From Oegoconia quadripuncta (Eukaryota > Arthropoda > Insecta > Lepidoptera > Autostichidae): 64,000 nucleotides of DNA. Position 1 is the stretch's first letter, and each line of letters begins with the position of its first letter. The notes under the pieces were generated by a model that did not search any database, was not told where the DNA came from, and worked only from the letters and a program-made list of their open reading frames with translations. Position numbers and translations under genes: made by a program. Shown in pieces: positions 9,382 to 21,400 of the stretch. Location: NCBI GenBank assembly GCA_949316235.1, contig OX438751.1:7402413-7466412 (forward strand), in the 5' to 3' direction.

Positions 9382-12222
9382 ATGGCATATATTTTAAAGG
9401 GCCTAATACTGTCGCTGTTACCCGAAAGATGCTACAATGAATACTTCGTCAATTTCAACTTTTTAGATGGTAATTATCTCAGTAAAATTATTTCTAGAGC
9501 AATGACTGCTTAAATTATAATATCATTGTTGTAGAGTGAATACTTTAACGTGGTAGCTTTGCTATTCTAAAAGTAAGTTACAAGTAAATTATAAATAATT
9601 GGCTAATCGGAGAACAACCTATTGATTTTCATCAACAGGTGATTTTTTTCTAATTTGTAAGAATTATATGTGGATCTAGTACTTAAGCTAAGTGGGTGGT
9701 GCTGAAACAAAAGATCTATTGATCGTCGAAGTCTATTCCGTAATGTCCCGTTTACTACACTGCAACCTGAAAGACTGTACCTCTGCTCCGCTCCCGCAAT
9801 AGCCTTCTGCTGTTCCCCTGTAAAACCAAACCCAAAATTCATTCTGGATCTAAACATGATACAGTTGGTTTGTAGCTAAGGGCAGTGCCAGTTTGAGGCA
9901 AGTTTTAAGATGGAGTGAGTTCCAATTATGGCACCCCTCTTGCTTGCTTATAATATAATACCGGTTTATTCGCGAGGAAATTTTTTTTTATTGACCACTG
10001 ATGAAATTTTCTTGACTGAGACTCCCTCTGGAAAATGGAAATGGGTAAATGTTTGTGTAAATACGAACTTTTATTTTTGACTCATGGATATTTATATAAA
10101 TATTTATGTATGTTTATCCGTTATCTAGTATCCTTAGTTTGGGACTAGATTATTGGTGTAAGTGTATGTGTAATATTTATTTCATATATTCCAGTACCAT
10201 GCTTCAAGAGTTCACTCAGCAAAGGCCTAGGCTTTGGCATCATTGCGGGATCCGTATTGGTAAAGGTGCCACAGATAATGAAGATTCTGAGCAGCAAAAG
10301 TGGAGAGGGTCTCAATATTTATGCAATCTGCTTAGAGCTGTTCGCAATCACTGCCAACTTCTCTTACAGCTATATGATGGGATTCCCTTTCAGGTACGTG
10401 AACGCTTGGTTGTTCTAAGATAAACCTATAATTATGAAATATCTGCCATCATATAAACAGTCATAGTCACAACATTAATCGCAAATTATGAAATGTAGCA
10501 AATTTTTCTTATTATTATTAAAATTAAAACTTGATATTTTCGTTAGCCTACAATACAACCATTACTGTGATAAAATATACAATATATTGTAGGTACATAG
10601 GTACTATGCTGTTGGTTTCACCATCAACTGCCCTCATCATGCATGCATGCAACATGCAGTGCAGGGCATCATTTGCTCTGAACGGCATGGCCAGTTTACT
10701 CTCACTAGGCTCATTATAAATTTTAATTAACCACGTGGGCTCAGTAGATTGGTGAATTGTGTCAGCCTAGTGGCCACCTGATAGCCCAAAGCTAAGAAAT
10801 ACTTGTACAAAATTCTACTACTTTATTAGTGCTTGGGACCCAGAACCAATCACACAATTTATGCTAATTATTTTTAATTAGTGAATGTGCCACAGACACT
10901 TCTATTCCCTCTAGTTAACTGTCCTCTAAATATCTATGTAAATTTTGTGTTTCTAGCGCATGGGGAGAAGGAACATTCTTAGCCATTCAAACTGCAATAA
11001 TAGCAGCACTGGTACTCCACTATGGCGGCACCCCGGGCAGAGCGGCTACATTCTTAGCTGTCTATGTTCTCTTTGTAGCAACTTTAGTCAGTGGACAGAC
11101 CCCTACAGATGTCTTGTGGTTTATGCAAGCTACTAATGTGCCAATAATTGTTGCAGCCAAGGTATTAATTTTTGATTGCCCAAATCTTATCTCCTGTCAT
11201 GTTTGATAATTCCATGGTACTGTAATGTAATGATAATAACAGTCATAAAATATTAGTTAATCATTATTATTATCATAATTAGTAGGGAGTCATGATCTTA
11301 CATTAGTTATGCTGGCGAATGGAAAAATGGGTACGAAAAAATGATAACATAGACTTGAACTCATTCACACAACTGATGTTAGGTGAAGATGAGGTCGAAG
11401 GAGAAGTACGTTATTGACAGACTATCTTATCTCAAACACTCAGAATACACTGCTTCGGCGACAGATTTACATAGGGATCGCCAGCCAAATGTAAATATAA
11501 ACATGCCTGCTCATCAACTAAATAGAGTACAAACAATATTAACATGTACCCTGGTAATTCAACTTCCAAGTTTCAGTACATCAATTTTATAATTAAATAT
11601 TAATTTATTAAATATATTTGAAGTTATACCTATTTCGAAGTGTTGAACATTGAGGGTTTCCATGAATTTTTTTTTGCCAGATTGCTCCACAGGATCCCCA
11701 GGTCAGTGGGATGTGACATTTTAGCTGTCAAAATGCATCCGTATACTGTTAGTTGTAATATTATATCTATTAGTTATTGTTGTATTAGTTGAATTCAAGA
11801 TATTATCTTTATGGAAGCATGGTTGTGAACTCCTTTATTTGAGCATGAACTACGCAGAGCTTCCCTTCTTATGCAGGCGGGAAATCCGCTTTTCTACTTC
11901 AAATTATGATGCTAATTTGTGGTGCAAAGAAATTTAATATTTCATTCCCCAATATTATTAATTGTTGCAGGCTGTACAAGTGATTACAAATTATAAGAAT
12001 GGTGGTACTGGCCAGTTGTCTGCTGTTACTTGCTCCCTGCTATTTGGAGGCAGTATCGCCAGAATATTCACATCGATTCAGGAGACTGGAGATTCTATCA
12101 TCATCCTTACATACGTCGTTTCGACCTTGGCTAACGCCGCTCTAGTATTTCAGTTATTCTGGTATTGGAATGCACACAAGACAAACAAAAATAAGAATAC
12201 AAAAAAGAAGAAACATGCATAA
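9382..12222 (+). CDS. MPDU1: Mannose-P-dolichol utilization defect 1 protein (MPDU1) homologue
   Basis: Four coding exons: 9382-9469, 10195-10393, 10957-11161 and 11971-12222. All introns are GT-AG and the 744 nt of coding sequence give 247 aa, the length of human MPDU1. The family is a multi-pass ER membrane protein required for use of dolichol-phosphate mannose and glucose in N-glycan, O-mannose and GPI-anchor assembly. Recognisable stretches are [11 protein letters not shown] at the N terminus, [20 protein letters not shown] (first PQ loop, exon 2), MMGFPFSAWGEG across the exon 2-3 junction, and [12 protein letters not shown] plus [13 protein letters not shown] in exon 4 (second PQ-loop region). 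The C terminus is Lys/Asn-rich, as in the family. Introns 1 and 3 carry SINE fragments. Independent of its neighbours; no operon logic applies. Confidence 0.95.
10022..10175 (+). mobile_element. tRNA-SINE family A, 3' part (MPDU1 intron 1)
   Basis: Shares AAATACGAACTTTTATT, TGGATATTTATATAAATATT and TATGTTTATCCGTTATCTAG with the fuller copies at 36187-36413 (+) and 57170-57318 (-). The tRNA-like head is absent here. Confidence 0.6.
11353..11405 (+). repeat. Repeat family E fragment (MPDU1 intron 3)
   Basis: Contains 'gatgttaggtgaagatgagg' preceded by a diverged 'acttgaactcattcacac'. It matches the better preserved repeat at 56022-56246. Confidence 0.55.
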
Positions 12223-12266
12223 ATTAAGTAGTAACAGTTTTTAGAACAAATTCAGTGAATATAACC

Positions 12267-12272
12267 AATAAA
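12267..12272 (+). terminator. MPDU1 polyadenylation signal
   Basis: AATAAA 45 bp after the MPDU1 stop codon, followed by a T-rich stretch. Confidence 0.7.
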
Positions 12273-12329
12273 TAATTAGAAATATATTGTATTTTCATTT
12301 GTTGACGCACTCGTGGCGCAAACGTTTTC

Positions 12330-12590
12330 TAAGCAATGTCTGGCGCGGTCAGTTCTTGGAATAAACCCTGACTACTTCCTATATAACCATACTAAAAGGT
12401 CGCGGATTCGAATTCCGCCATGGGCATATGTTTGACTTATAGATGTTTTCATTTATAACATGTACATATCTATTAAAAAAATGCCAATCATCGATATCCA
12501 TGTTATCTCCAAGGTATCTATCTAGTTGCTTAGTGTAGAACTAGAATGCGCTGTGTGATTACCAAGGATATTTATTTATATCATCCATAC
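12330..12590 (+). mobile_element. 5S-derived fragment followed by tRNA-SINE family B
   Basis: TAAGCAATGTCTGGCGCGGT near 12330 matches the internal-promoter half of 5S rRNA. A tRNA-like B box (GCGGATTCGAATTCCGCC) follows near 12401, then a tail ('gatgttttcatttataac', 'ctagaatgcgctgtgtg') shared with the copy at 48937-49182. Confidence 0.6.
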
Positions 12591-13030
12591 AAAGCAAATT
12601 CTAAACGGCTGTACCGATTTTCATCAAGCATGGCCAAGTATCTTTCCCGTAATACGAAAACTCAAATTGGACTCATCTCGATGATCTAACTATGCATTAT
12701 TGAGATATACATCCGGATAAAGACGACACACAACACCGTCAAACACAACGTATACATCAAAGAGTACATACAATTATATTACAAAGCCCGTCGTGTCCAA
12801 CTGCTGGGGAAAGGCTTTCCTGTCTGAACAAAACCAGGGTTTGATATTATGTAGATTCCAATGACGTCAGCTAAACTTTGCGGGTGGTACGCTAGTTCGA
12901 AACACATTAAATCGAAGACTAATATCGAATGACGTTTTGCTGTCGTGAAGGTACGCTAGTTAACGCATCAACCATAGCGAAAATCATAGGTACATACATA
13001 TAGATATGCTCTTTAATAGCACACTACAAA

Positions 13031-13593
13031 GCATGCTTATGAGTAGCTGGTCCTCAAGAATTTGATATTTTTGCCATCGACTCGCTAAGAAGGAGTAGGT
13101 AAGCTTAAAATGAGCATGCTCATGAACTGATACATAAGCAATAAGCATGCTAGTTTTAAGCATGCTCCTGAATCTGCATGCCTTTAAGCAAACAATCCGT
13201 ACTCTTGCTATTTCGTACGCAAAGAACCATGGACGTCAGACTGAACTGAATAAAATCGTTGTCCTTTTGCTTGCAATTCAATACATCCAAAAAGTTCTGT
13301 CATCAAGGAAGAAAGTAAGAAAGGCTTTGCCATGGGTCACCCCAGCGTTTTTTGGCGTGTCTACGTGCATGAATGAACAACTGACGATGCTAGCATGCAT
13401 GCTTATAAACTTCAGGCGTCTTTAAAGCGGGGGTGTGCTTTAAGCTTGTTAAAAAGAGACAGCTTCATGTAACTTGTATATCGGCATCTCTTTCTAACTA
13501 TGCTCAAGCGGAGATCTACGCTTTATTAGAGTCTTTCCCCCGGCGGCGGCCGGCATGCCCAAAAATCGAACGTTCCTCGATTTGTAAGCATGC
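13031..13593. repeat. Cluster of GCATGC palindromes
   Basis: The hexamer occurs at 13031, 13114, 13145, 13160, 13176, 13393, 13397 (overlapping), 13553 and 13588, and again outside the cluster at 14004. Several share the longer form AAGCATGCT(C/T). Chance predicts well under one in 563 bp. Spacing is irregular, so it is not a simple tandem repeat. Confidence 0.7.
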
Positions 13594-13699
13594 TCATATA
13601 AACTTGCTTGACTCTAGCAATGATTTCGACACACATGCCACTAGGTAGCAACTATTCATTAATAACATGATTTCGTACTTACTAACATGTCTATCTGTA

Positions 13700-13865
13700 C
13701 TAACACAACTGAGGCCGAAGGTGGCAGCGCGTTCACCCGGAAGTTATTTAAAGAAGCTAAGTTGGGAACTTATTTGGGGGACTGCTATCTTATCTCAAAC
13801 AGCCTTCATTGCTGCTTGGCGGCAGACTGATAAAATGATGGTCCTCCATGCGGACATTTTCTTTA
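13700..13865 (+). repeat. Diverged family E repeat
   Basis: Keeps 'aggccgaaggtggcagcg', 'tatttgggggactgctatct' and 'gctgcttggcggcagactga' in the order of the copies at 17461-17680 and 56022-56246. Confidence 0.6.
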
Positions 13866-15251
13866 CGATTTTCGCAAATCTCTGTGGTCAACCTCTAACC
13901 AAACTGCCAAGCAAAAATGTGCCCAATTAATTGAACACACGACCTCCTTTTTTACAGCCGGTATAAAAATATTATAATCTATAGCGCCGCAAAAAATCTA
14001 TGCGCATGCCTCCTGTGTGAACGAATATCGATCCGCGCTTGCGTTGTGTGTGGCCCTTCTCCCGCGCCTGGGGAACGGGAAAATATCTCTTACGTTTGGG
14101 GCGTGGCACAACATTACCTACCATTTAATTTTGAACCGACTTCAAAGGACGTTTGTACGTCAAGATGAGAGAACCACCCCTCATAGCCAAATATTATCAC
14201 ACCAGTCGTCTATACCTGCATGGTACTAGTACCAAAAGCATTGGTACCTCAAAGTATTCAAAAATATCATTATGTAATATTATGTGGTCCCCCAATTTTG
14301 ACGTCAAAATGGAGGGACCACCTTCGGTACTTAAAAAATATAACATATACCGTTAAAATGACCACACGAAAGCTTTATACCTCCTAAGAACCTCTTTATA
14401 ATCATTCTTCCAGCAGTTTAGCAGATAATTGAATATGAAAAAAACAAACAAACAGCACCTCCTCCTTTTCTGTCAAAAAGTGTAGCAGTTGTGATTACCA
14501 ATAATATCTCCAAGTCCAAGATTATCAGCTATCCCTATTGCCCATGTGAACTATAGCTGTAAGGGTCGCCCTCGTAATATTATCAGTATCCATAATACAC
14601 AGGCTTTGTCTAGTTGAGTCCGATGTCCGAAACTATCATTATTTGTTTTCAGCCCACATCCACCTACTGCTGGGGATGCATGATGATTGGTATTGGGGGT
14701 TAGAAATTGGGAATTGAATTTGTAAGTTTTGAAAATAGTAAAACAATAAAAATACTTTCACTTCATTTATTAATTATTCAACCAACCCTAACAAAAATAC
14801 AGGAACGATAAAATTAGTGACTTCCAATAAAATGTGTTGTATGATGTAACGTGGATACAGTTGTCATATGGAATGATATTTCAAAATCAAGTGTTACATT
14901 AGTACATTACATAAATGCTTCTCGCAAAATTTATTATTGTTACAATAATAATGTCAATATAACGACATATCAATGTAATGTCGCAAATATTAACTATAGT
15001 TCAACATTTTAACAAAATTTTCATTACAAATGCCACAGTAATCTTACTGATCAGCTCGCCTACACACAGCTAATGAAGAAATAGAATTAGCGGTTTGTTC
15101 CTATAGAATATGGGATTATAGCGAGCACCCTAACCATACATTTCGTAACCTAACTTAGCCTAGTGTAGTCTTTGCTTACGGAAAAAAACCAGACAGGTAT
15201 TGCATTTCCATTTCAACTGGTTCGCGTTCAGTGGGGTTTAACTGTAGTAAA

Positions 15252-15257
15252 TTTATT
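15252..15257 (-). terminator. Putative TTC14 polyadenylation signal
   Basis: TTTATT on the plus strand (AATAAA on the minus strand), about 195 bp beyond the TTC14 stop codon at 15451-15453. It is the nearest canonical signal I see downstream. Confidence 0.5.
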
Positions 15258-15450
15258 GCGCGACATACAACTATTAGCGTTTTCAGGGCTATTTTGGCGC
15301 GCTCTCGCTAGACCTGATCATTTTACACTCAAGACTGAAAACACCAATTTACTTTGCCTAGAAAACAACGAGAAAAATGAAGTGTCTAGTTTTTTTCTAT
15401 GCTCAAAGAGAAGTGCAGTAGTTAGTAGACGTGGGGTTGTGATTTGTGAT

Positions 15451-18400
15451 TCACTCTTTGGGCGGCGGTTCCTCCGCGGCGGGTTTCTCTTCAGCGTGAT
15501 TTCGTTCTGGCTCGTTGCCGTCTGCCCACTTTCCGTCGTATTCCTTCCTGTCCACGTACCTTTCTTCTTCGTATTCGCCTTCGCTGCGGTGGCTGTCACG
15601 TTCAGAGTAGCGAGAGTAGCTGTAAATACAGGATAATAATAAATTATCCTCGGTGTGATTTATTTTCATCAGTAATAAAAAAATTGTTCTGGGCGAAAAA
15701 GAACGACCTAAGGTAAAAGCGCTAAAATCGGGGGTATTTAAAAACGAGCATGTATTTATGTATGTTTATCCGTTATCTAGTATCCTAGTACAAGCTTTGC
15801 TTAGTTTAGCGCTAGATGATTTTTTTTTTTTTTTTTTTTTTATGCACGACGGGTTCGTACTTGACCTCAATCACACCTGCTTGGTGTAAATGTCCGAAAT
15901 ATTTTTTCTGCATAGGCAACCTTAAGTGTCGCAGCATATTAATGTTTGGCTAGCTAATGTTTATTATAAATCCGTGTTGGGTTCATTGACAAAAAAACAA
16001 GTGTAAACATAAATTAACATTTAAAAGAACAGTTAAGGTTTTAGTGGTGTAGCTGATGATTTGTGATATATTACCTGTCTCTGTCCTTATCCCGTCTCTC
16101 TGGGCTGTAAGAGCGGGACCGGCGCGGCCGCTCGGGGCTGCGAGAGCGCGAGTAGCGCCCGCCGCGTCTGTCGCGGAAATCGCGGAAACCGCCCCTGTGG
16201 GCGAAAATCCTGATAAATTAGTATCACGTAGGACTGGATTTAAAAACCAGACAGCATATTTTGCAGGCGCCTGATGGATTTTTAACCATAAAACTTAACA
16301 AACAAAAAAAATTATCCAAATCGGTCCAGGCGCCTTCGAGTAATCGAGTACCAAACATAAAAAAATGGTTGCGACGATTTGAGAACCTCCCCCTTTTTTG
16401 AAGTTAAAAATGTATCCTACGGACACTCTAGGGATCAAAACCTAGCATTTTAAAATCGGTCCAGCCAGTTAGGCTACAGGAGGTAACATAGAAATCTATA
16501 CATACATATACACCCGAAAAGCATTACCCTCCTTTCTGGGACAGTCGGGTAAAAAGACGTGAACCTTATCAGCAGGGCTAGCACAATTTATGTTGGGTGA
16601 CATAGATGGCGACTCGATTAAATTCCTCGTGTTCTAAAACTTGTTTTCACAAGAAAATTTGCGTCGTAAGATTCGTCCGAGGTCACATGGCTATCTCGAC
16701 TGTTGTATACACGCGTAATTCTTTAATCCAGGCTTTACGTTGCGCTCGCAACAAGTTTTTATTTTACTAGCAGCGCATCCGCAGCGATATTTATTCCGCC
16801 AAAACCATACGAATAAGTTATCCATAATACATAACGTATAGTATATTCTTTACCTATATGGGTCTACGCAACCATTGTCATCATTGACCAATTGAGCGGC
16901 AAACAGCCAGTTACGCAATCGATAACAAGAATATTATAGTTATACAGGGTGTAACGGTTAAGTGTAGTCATATTTTAAGGGCTTGTTCTACCCATCAATA
17001 CGAACAACTTTTACTATGGGGGCAACTTCGAATACGCGAAAAAAAAATCAGCTGTTTCATACATTGCATCGGGAGGTTATTGAAATTTTCTATGGAACAG
17101 CTCATTTTTTTTTCGCGATTTCGAAGTTGCCCCCATAGTAAAAGTTGTTCGTATTGATGGGTAGAACAAGCCCTTAAAATATGACTACACTTAACCGTTA
17201 CAGGGTGTATAATAACAACAGGATGGGTTTATATCATCCATAATCACGTGTTGCTTTCAAGTACATATCATTCAATAATTTTCATTCCAAATGAAAAAAA
17301 AAATCCCTACCCTGTATGCTATGTAGAATAGTCTCCTGATTTTTTTATTTATTAATTAGGACCACAAATAACTTCACAATATCCCAACATTGGTCAACTT
17401 AATTAGACTGTAGTAATATTAAACCTAATGCTAATCGATTTTATGCATATATTATTTATTTATGCACAACGAGTTAACACTTGACCTCAATCACACTTGT
17501 TTTTAAGTGAGATGAGGCGGAAGATGGCAGCGTACTGACCCGGAAACCTTTATTTGGGGGACTGGCTATCCTATCTCTGACAAATGGAACACAACAATGC
17601 TATTAACATTGCTGTTTAGCAGCAGACTTAAATAAGACGGTGGTAGCTAGCCAGGCGGACATTTAAAATGTCGTACCACTATCCAAACCACATACTATCA
17701 CATGGGCAAATCCACACACTGAGCTGTAGCCGTTTTGTATACTGTGGCACACACATAATATTTGATGTTTTTGTACTCGTGTTTTATTGTTTTAGTTGTA
17801 TTTCTCATATGTAAAATTTGTTATGTGTGTGTACATAGATGCCAATAAATGCTTATCTATCTACGACCCATGTACATCCCACTGGGGATCGAACCCGAGA
17901 CCTCTGATTCATAAACCCTGTTTACATTGAGCCACGGACGCGGTCAAATATTAATGCAACAATCGAAAAATACACTGTAAATGCACACTTAATTGACATA
18001 TTGTGGTACCTAAACGGTCTGCCCCGTCCCCCGCCGCCCCTCCTCGGTCGGAACGGCCTCCCGCCCCTGGAGCGGTTGTCCCTCCACTCGCCCTGGAACC
18101 GCCTGTTGTCGTCCCGCCTGAAGTCGCCGCCGCCCCTACCGCGACCGCGACCGCCGCCGTTGTATGTGTGGAACCGCGGCCGGTAGTAAGTGCCGCGCTC
18201 GTAGCCACCGCGACCGCGCCAGTTACCGCGGCGGTTGAAGCGGCGGAATCTGTTACAACAAACAACATTTGATAGAGGAAAACATCCATGAGTACCTAAG
18301 GTTGCCCACTGTGAAAGAGGAAATAAGTTCAATAGCACAAACCTATAAGATAAAATAACTCATCACCAAAATCAACTTGCACAAATGCTGATTGAACCAT

Positions 18401-21400
18401 CTGAGACAAGACGCCACAAGAGGCTTTATACATGGTATAATCTGTAAAGAACCAAGCATCTAAGAACAACTGCTAATAGTCTTTAGACTGATCGCATGTG
18501 ATAGAAAAATAAACTTTGATAGTTTATCATCATTGCTGGGGCATGGTCTCCACTCCCGAGTGCTGTGCTGTGAGTAGTGACAGTCAGCGGTTCTTCGTGA
18601 TTTAATGAAACACTAGAAATTGCTCACTTTAATTCGAGAACTATTTGTTTTGCGTTTGTTAAAATCAGTGGATAATCTATTCTCTGATTCAAAGATTATT
18701 GACTTCAAAGAACATTTCGACCTAAACGGGGCAGAATACCTGTCCATTACCACTGTAGCTTCGAGGCTGTCCCCATGATATACGCTTGGATATTGTTACC
18801 AATGATAAGTTATAACTTATAACCCACCTGTCGCGTGATCCGGAGCGTGAGCGCGATCTTGAACGTGAGTAGTAGGAGCGGGAGGCGTCGGAGCGGGACC
18901 GCGACCGCGGTGAACCCGAGCGTCGACGCCGGGACGCAGGTGAACCGCTCGCGCTCGAGCCAGACCGCGACCGTGATCCGGACCGCGAGCGGTACTTGCG
19001 TGGCCGCGACCTGTACATTCAATTCAAATTAGATCACAGTGCCCTCTTCACTCGTAGTCCAATTAACGAGGCGATGGAGTAACCTATACACATTACTTTA
19101 TTATAATGCAATTTTATTGACGGAAGAATTATTGTCAACATACAAAGAAGATCCTTAAGAAGGGCTATATGCACATCGTCCATAAACAATGATCAATTGA
19201 AATTCTAATCTTCTACTTAAAATTATCTCATACATTCAATATTCTCATACATTCAAATAAAGGCGCACAAATAATACATTTATATTGGGATGTCTCCAAG
19301 TCAATCATCAGTCACATATTCAATTTTCATCAGGTGAGATTGTGGTCAAGTATTATGCAGCATACCCTTCAATAGATTGAAGTGATAGAAGGACATATCA
19401 ACAATACGAAAATGAAATCTATTGGGATTCTTTCTTGGGAGCTGACGAAACGATTCATCAAACATTAATTTCTAATGCAATCACTGCCATATCTAGCTAA
19501 TAATTCCTATTTCGCACAGACCAAGAGCTTCTAGGAATAAAAACAGTGAATGTTGCACAAAATGCGACGTATATGACATACCTGCTCCTAGATCGTTTGG
19601 GGGACCGCCTGTCATCATCAGACGAGTTAGAAGACCGCCGTCTGGGCGAGGGCGGCGACCTGGGCCTCCGTCCTGACGGCGTTGGCGGCTTGATGCGCGT
19701 CACGAATTGTTCCGGGCGTCCGTCGCCGACCGACACCGGCGTCTCGCCCTCTTGCGCCAGACGGAACGAGCCGAATTTGTCCAACACTATATTCCCTTTG
19801 CGAACCTAGGACATTAACCAATAATTTAGTAGAGCAATCATAAATTGTTTACTTACAAAGCCTTTTGCTGACATGGAGAGTAAATTTCTGAATACCTACA
19901 TAACGTCACGGCCTTTATCCGAAATTGGGTGGCCAGAGATACCCCAAACATTTTTAGGTGATCCAAACATAAAAGTTTATGCTTCAAGATATACAGATAT
20001 GCACACATGACAGGGGGTGAGCCCATACCGTTAGAACGTGCTAATCTATAGATGCTTTTTGGTGGAAAGTCCCATATTTCCTTTAACAATTTTAACAATG
20101 AGATGGGTTGATGCTATTTTTTTTACGTGCCGAAACTACACTTTTAACAGTAAAACAAGAGTAGAGTGGTTTCCCGTTGCCGTCGTATTATTTAATAATG
20201 AGTCTGAAAGTGATGGTTACTGCTAAAAATTACTGTTCTGAGCTGAGACCGTAGTAAACAACGTCCGTTATTTCCAGCACGATTCAATGGGTATTGCGGT
20301 CTTTCTGACCACGTGGTTGCCGGCACTTGACCAACGAATCTCTTCTCGTGGATGTCGTATAAGGCGACAGGACATCGCGGGATAGACCAGTGCTAGCAAG
20401 TCCGGAACAGCATAATTGGTGCTCCCAAAAAACCTGTCCAGCGTGGTGATTAGGGCAAATCTTCCCATGGAAAGTGATGTAAGTCTAATAATTTTAATAC
20501 TAACAGGTGGATGGGGTTCTGTGCCCGGTGGGTCAGGCTCGCGTGATTTCGGTGGCGGAGCAGACGGCAGCGGCGGCGGCTCCTTCATGGCCATCGCGCG
20601 TCGCACTGATACATTCTTATCGCCCGGCGACGGCTGCAACACATTCCAAACATTATAGCCAATACGGTTCTATCGCCTGTATTCGTATAGATGTGTGACA
20701 TGCAATTTTGTGAGGTTTTAAAGAAAACTGGGTTAGGATTTTCATTATAAAACATCTCCATTAGGATCCGTGTATATATCCACTAGGGGGGGCCACGGAT
20801 TTCTTTTACGTCTGGTTAACACAAATAAAAAAAATGACAAACAATATATCTATCCATATTGGGCTAACAAAAACCCCTACACACCACACAAGGATTCAAA
20901 CTATTGGGATCAGAGGTGTATGATGTGTCTGATGCACATAGAACCTCTGCTCAAAGGAAGAAACAGAGTGTTCATGGAATAGGCAGTCTTTCGAATTTCT
21001 TATCTCCATATTAGTTACTGTGACTTGAGTGGAGTGGAATGAATTAATTAATAATCCAGTAAAAATACGCAATTTTTGTGGTGCGGCTTCCTATAAAGTT
21101 ATAGTTCCCGATTTTTTGTAGAAGGATGGAGTACCCATCAGTAATCAAACAAAAATGTTTTCTAACAATTCCGTAGCTTCTTTTAAGTATAGATAGTATA
21201 GGTATTTAGTTATAAAACCAACAATATTAAATTAAAGTTACTACTATGAACTTCATTGCGTTGTAGAAGATGTTAAGATCTCCTAAAACAATTTTCTAAA
21301 AATTAATCAATGGCTACTTTAAATTTTCTAAAAATAGTTTATTGAGTCGTGATATTTACCCTTGGTGATTTTTTTTTTTATTATATCACGTACTGGTAAT

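Larger units (their letters stand above)
12591..15250. other. No gene; repeats and a GCATGC-rich stretch
   Basis: Includes a repeat phrase (GTACCGATTTTCATCAAGCA near 12611) also seen at about 59000 and 61870, a dense cluster of GCATGC palindromes at 13031-13593, a diverged family E repeat at about 13700-13865, and AT-rich sequence. The open frames at 13147-14356 show no domain. Confidence 0.45.

Noticed and set aside
18003..18289. Pro/Ala-rich frames on both strands
   Set aside because: Shadows of the Gly/Arg-rich TTC14 exon 16; low-complexity GC-rich codons leave other frames open.
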